Positions 62,632 to 64,000 of a DNA stretch of 64,000 bases are shown here, in pieces (the stretch's first letter is position 1; every line of letters starts with the position of its first letter). The stretch is from DATFTE01 sp963802575 (GTDB lineage Bacteria > Acidobacteriota > Terriglobia > Terriglobales > Acidobacteriaceae). The notes beneath the pieces were generated by a model. It ran no database searches, was not told the origin of the DNA, and was given only the letters and a program-made list of their open reading frames with translations. The stretch lies in the NCBI GenBank assembly GCA_963802575.1, contig CAWDJF010000002.1, positions 62,001 to 126,000 on the forward strand, written 5' to 3'. The position numbers were made by a program, and so were the translations under genes.

Positions 62632-64000
62632 TCAATCCGGCTTCCACCGCAGCACCGGCTTCCTCGCTGCTGCCGTTTCATCGAGACGCGACACGCGCGT
62701 GGTGTGTGGAGCCGCCAGCACCATCTGCGGGTCTTCTTCTACCTCTTCGGCGATCGACTTCATGGCTTCGATGAACAAGTCCATTTCTTCGGTCGACTCG
62801 CTTTCGGTGGGCTCGATCATCATGGCGCCGGGCACAATCAGCGGGAAGGCGGTCGTATAGGGATGGAATCCGTAGTCGATCAGGCGCTTCGCCAGGTCCA
62901 TCGTCTTCACGCCTTTTTTCGCTTGAATCTTGTCGCTGAAGACGACCTCGTGCATGGTTGGCGTCGAGTAGGGCAGATCGTAAGTGCCTTCGAGGCCCTT
63001 GCGGATGTAGTTGGCGTTGAGCACGGCGTCTTCCGTGGTTTGCCGCAGACCGTCGGGACCATTCGCGAGAATGTAGGCCAGCGCGCGAATGAACATACCG
63101 AAGTTGCCGTAGAACGAGCGCACACGGCCCACCGACAGAGGACGGTCGTATTCGAAACCCAGCGTGCCATCGGGCTTGGTGATGACTACAGGTTTCGGCA
63201 AGAACGGTTCTAGGATCTGCTTCACCGCTACCGGACCTGAGCCTGGGCCTCCGCCGCCATGCGGAGTCGAGAACGTCTTGTGTAGATTCAAGTGCATGAC
63301 GTCGACGCCGAAGTCGCCCGGCCGCACCTTGCCGACAAGCGCGTTCATGTTGGCGCCGTCCATGTAGAGCAGGCCGCCCTTGGCGTGCATGATTTCTGCG
63401 ATCTTGTGGATCTCCTGCTCGAAGACTCCCAGCGTGTTGGGATTGGTCAGCATCAGCACCGCGACGTCTTCATTCATCTGCGAGGTGAGCGCCTCGACGT
63501 CGACCATGCCCTTCGAGTTCGATTTCAAATTCTCGACGGAGTATCCGACCATCGCGGCTGTGGCGGGATTCGTGCCATGCGCGGAATCGGGGATCAGAAC
63601 TTTCTTGCGCGGATTCCCTTTTGACTGGTGGTAAGCGCGAACCATCAGCAGGCCGGTGAGTTCCCCATGAGCGCCGGCGGCGGGCTGGAGCGTGATCGCA
63701 TCCATGCCGGTGATTTCGAGCAGGCAATCGCTGATGGTCTTGATGATGCGCAGCGCGCCTTGCGAAACTTTTTCCGGCTGATAAGGATGTCCGTTGGCCA
63801 GGCCTTCGAGGCGCGCGACCACTTCGTTGACCCGCGGGTTGTACTTCATCGTGCAGGAGCCCAGCGGATACATGCCAAGATCGATGGCATAGTTCCACGT
63901 GGAAAGGCGCGTGAAGTGGCGGATGATTTCGATCTCGCTCACTTCCGGCATATTGCCGAGGTCCTTTCTTTCTGCGGAGCCGAGCAGCGCGGCAGTATCG
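62632..64000 (-). CDS. gcvPB: glycine dehydrogenase (decarboxylating) subunit 2 (3' part; start off the window)
   Basis: At least 456 residues, open to the right edge (AALLGSAERKDLGNMPEVSE before the first internal Met). P-protein C-terminal half of the two-subunit glycine cleavage system; uses PLP to decarboxylate glycine. Seen: the start of the domain NYAIDLGMYPLGSCTMKYNP, AGAHGELTGLLMVRAYHQS, IPDSAHGTNPATAAMVGY, DGANMNALVGKVRPGDFG, and the PLP lysine in HLNLHKTFSTPHGGGGPGSG. The separate subunit form implies gcvPA upstream outside the window. It reads toward hicA. Confidence 0.95.
   Translation of the reverse strand, partial: DTAALLGSAERKDLGNMPEVSEIEIIRHFTRLSTWNYAIDLGMYPLGSCTMKYNPRVNEVVARLEGLANGHPYQPEKVSQGALRIIKTISDCLLEITGMDAITLQPAAGAHGELTGLLMVRAYHQSKGNPRKKVLIPDSAHGTNPATAAMVGYSVENLKSNSKGMVDVEALTSQMNEDVAVLMLTNPNTLGVFEQEIHKIAEIMHAKGGLLYMDGANMNALVGKVRPGDFGVDVMHLNLHKTFSTPHGGGGPGSGPVAVKQILEPFLPKPVVITKPDGTLGFEYDRPLSVGRVRSFYGNFGMFIRALAYILANGPDGLRQTTEDAVLNANYIRKGLEGTYDLPYSTPTMHEVVFSDKIQAKKGVKTMDLAKRLIDYGFHPYTTAFPLIVPGAMMIEPTESESTEEMDLFIEAMKSIAEEVEEDPQMVLAAPHTTRVSRLDETAAARKPVLRWKPD

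Overview
The window looks like chromosomal DNA of a soil-type Acidobacteriota (Terriglobia-like; Koribacter/Sulfotelmatobacter-type lineage is my best guess). This is inferred from the gene mix, not from a marker gene: a Ser/Thr kinase fused to TPRs, large secreted FG-GAP, GloVer and SBBP repeat proteins, a DUF4331 protein, a Clp_N membrane protein, a remnant of the PDDEXK_5 endonuclease family, and intergenic spaces packed with short self-similar repeats. There is no rRNA, no CRISPR array and no phage module. Two tRNA genes are present.

Layout. 1-4.1 kb: end of a DUF4331 protein, enoyl-CoA hydratase, RidA-like protein, a badly frameshifted nitronate monooxygenase, an SDR and a DoxX protein. 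4.4-6.5 kb: tRNA-Ser, bacterioferritin, then a PilZ protein in tandem with a LuxR-type regulator whose receiver lacks the phospho-Asp. 6.8-13.5 kb: a frameshifted lipoprotein, frameshifted tldE (pmbA) and tldD, an S41 protease, and asnA. 13.6-18.8 kb: a methyltransferase, then a tight four-gene cluster of two tandem sulfotransferases, a Gfo/Idh/MocA dehydrogenase and an NAD-dependent epimerase. 18.8-24.3 kb: accessory region rich in repeats, with a nuclease remnant, a secreted protein, a TIR-domain putative defence protein, a lipoprotein between direct repeats, and a tRNA. 24.3-27.4 kb: metK - Cys-rich unknown - ahcY (methyl cycle). 28-33.3 kb: RodZ-like protein, GAF-GGDEF cyclase, kinase-TPR. 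33.6-36.5 kb: an IS110-type and an IS1182-type element side by side. 37-44.3 kb: four secreted surface proteins, the first bracketed by two copies of a ~188-bp MITE-like element. 44.7-47.5 kb: PAS/degenerate GGDEF - motA - motB. 47.7-50.7 kb: patatin, Nudix, VIT1-type transporter. 50.7-64 kb: beta-oxidation genes (fadN-like fusion, acyl-CoA dehydrogenase, thiolase) interspersed with vapBC, TMEM175, a TMTC-like TPR protein, DUF2911, Clp_N protein, DUF4230, hicAB, and the start of gcvPB running off the end.

Two patterns cut across the window. First, several genes are split by frameshifts, and most of those I could resolve sit in short homopolymers (G, A/T or C runs) or doublets, so part of the breakage may be assembly or basecalling error rather than true pseudogenisation. 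Second, unrelated repeat families (heptamer array, CACTCAGCATTCAG family, 24-nt array) begin exactly at, or overlap, the stop codons of bfr, tldE, ahcY and the patatin gene. Promising biology for follow-up: the repeat-stop-codon association, the paired MITE-like element, the TIR protein with its decayed C-terminal extension, and the sulfotransferase cluster.
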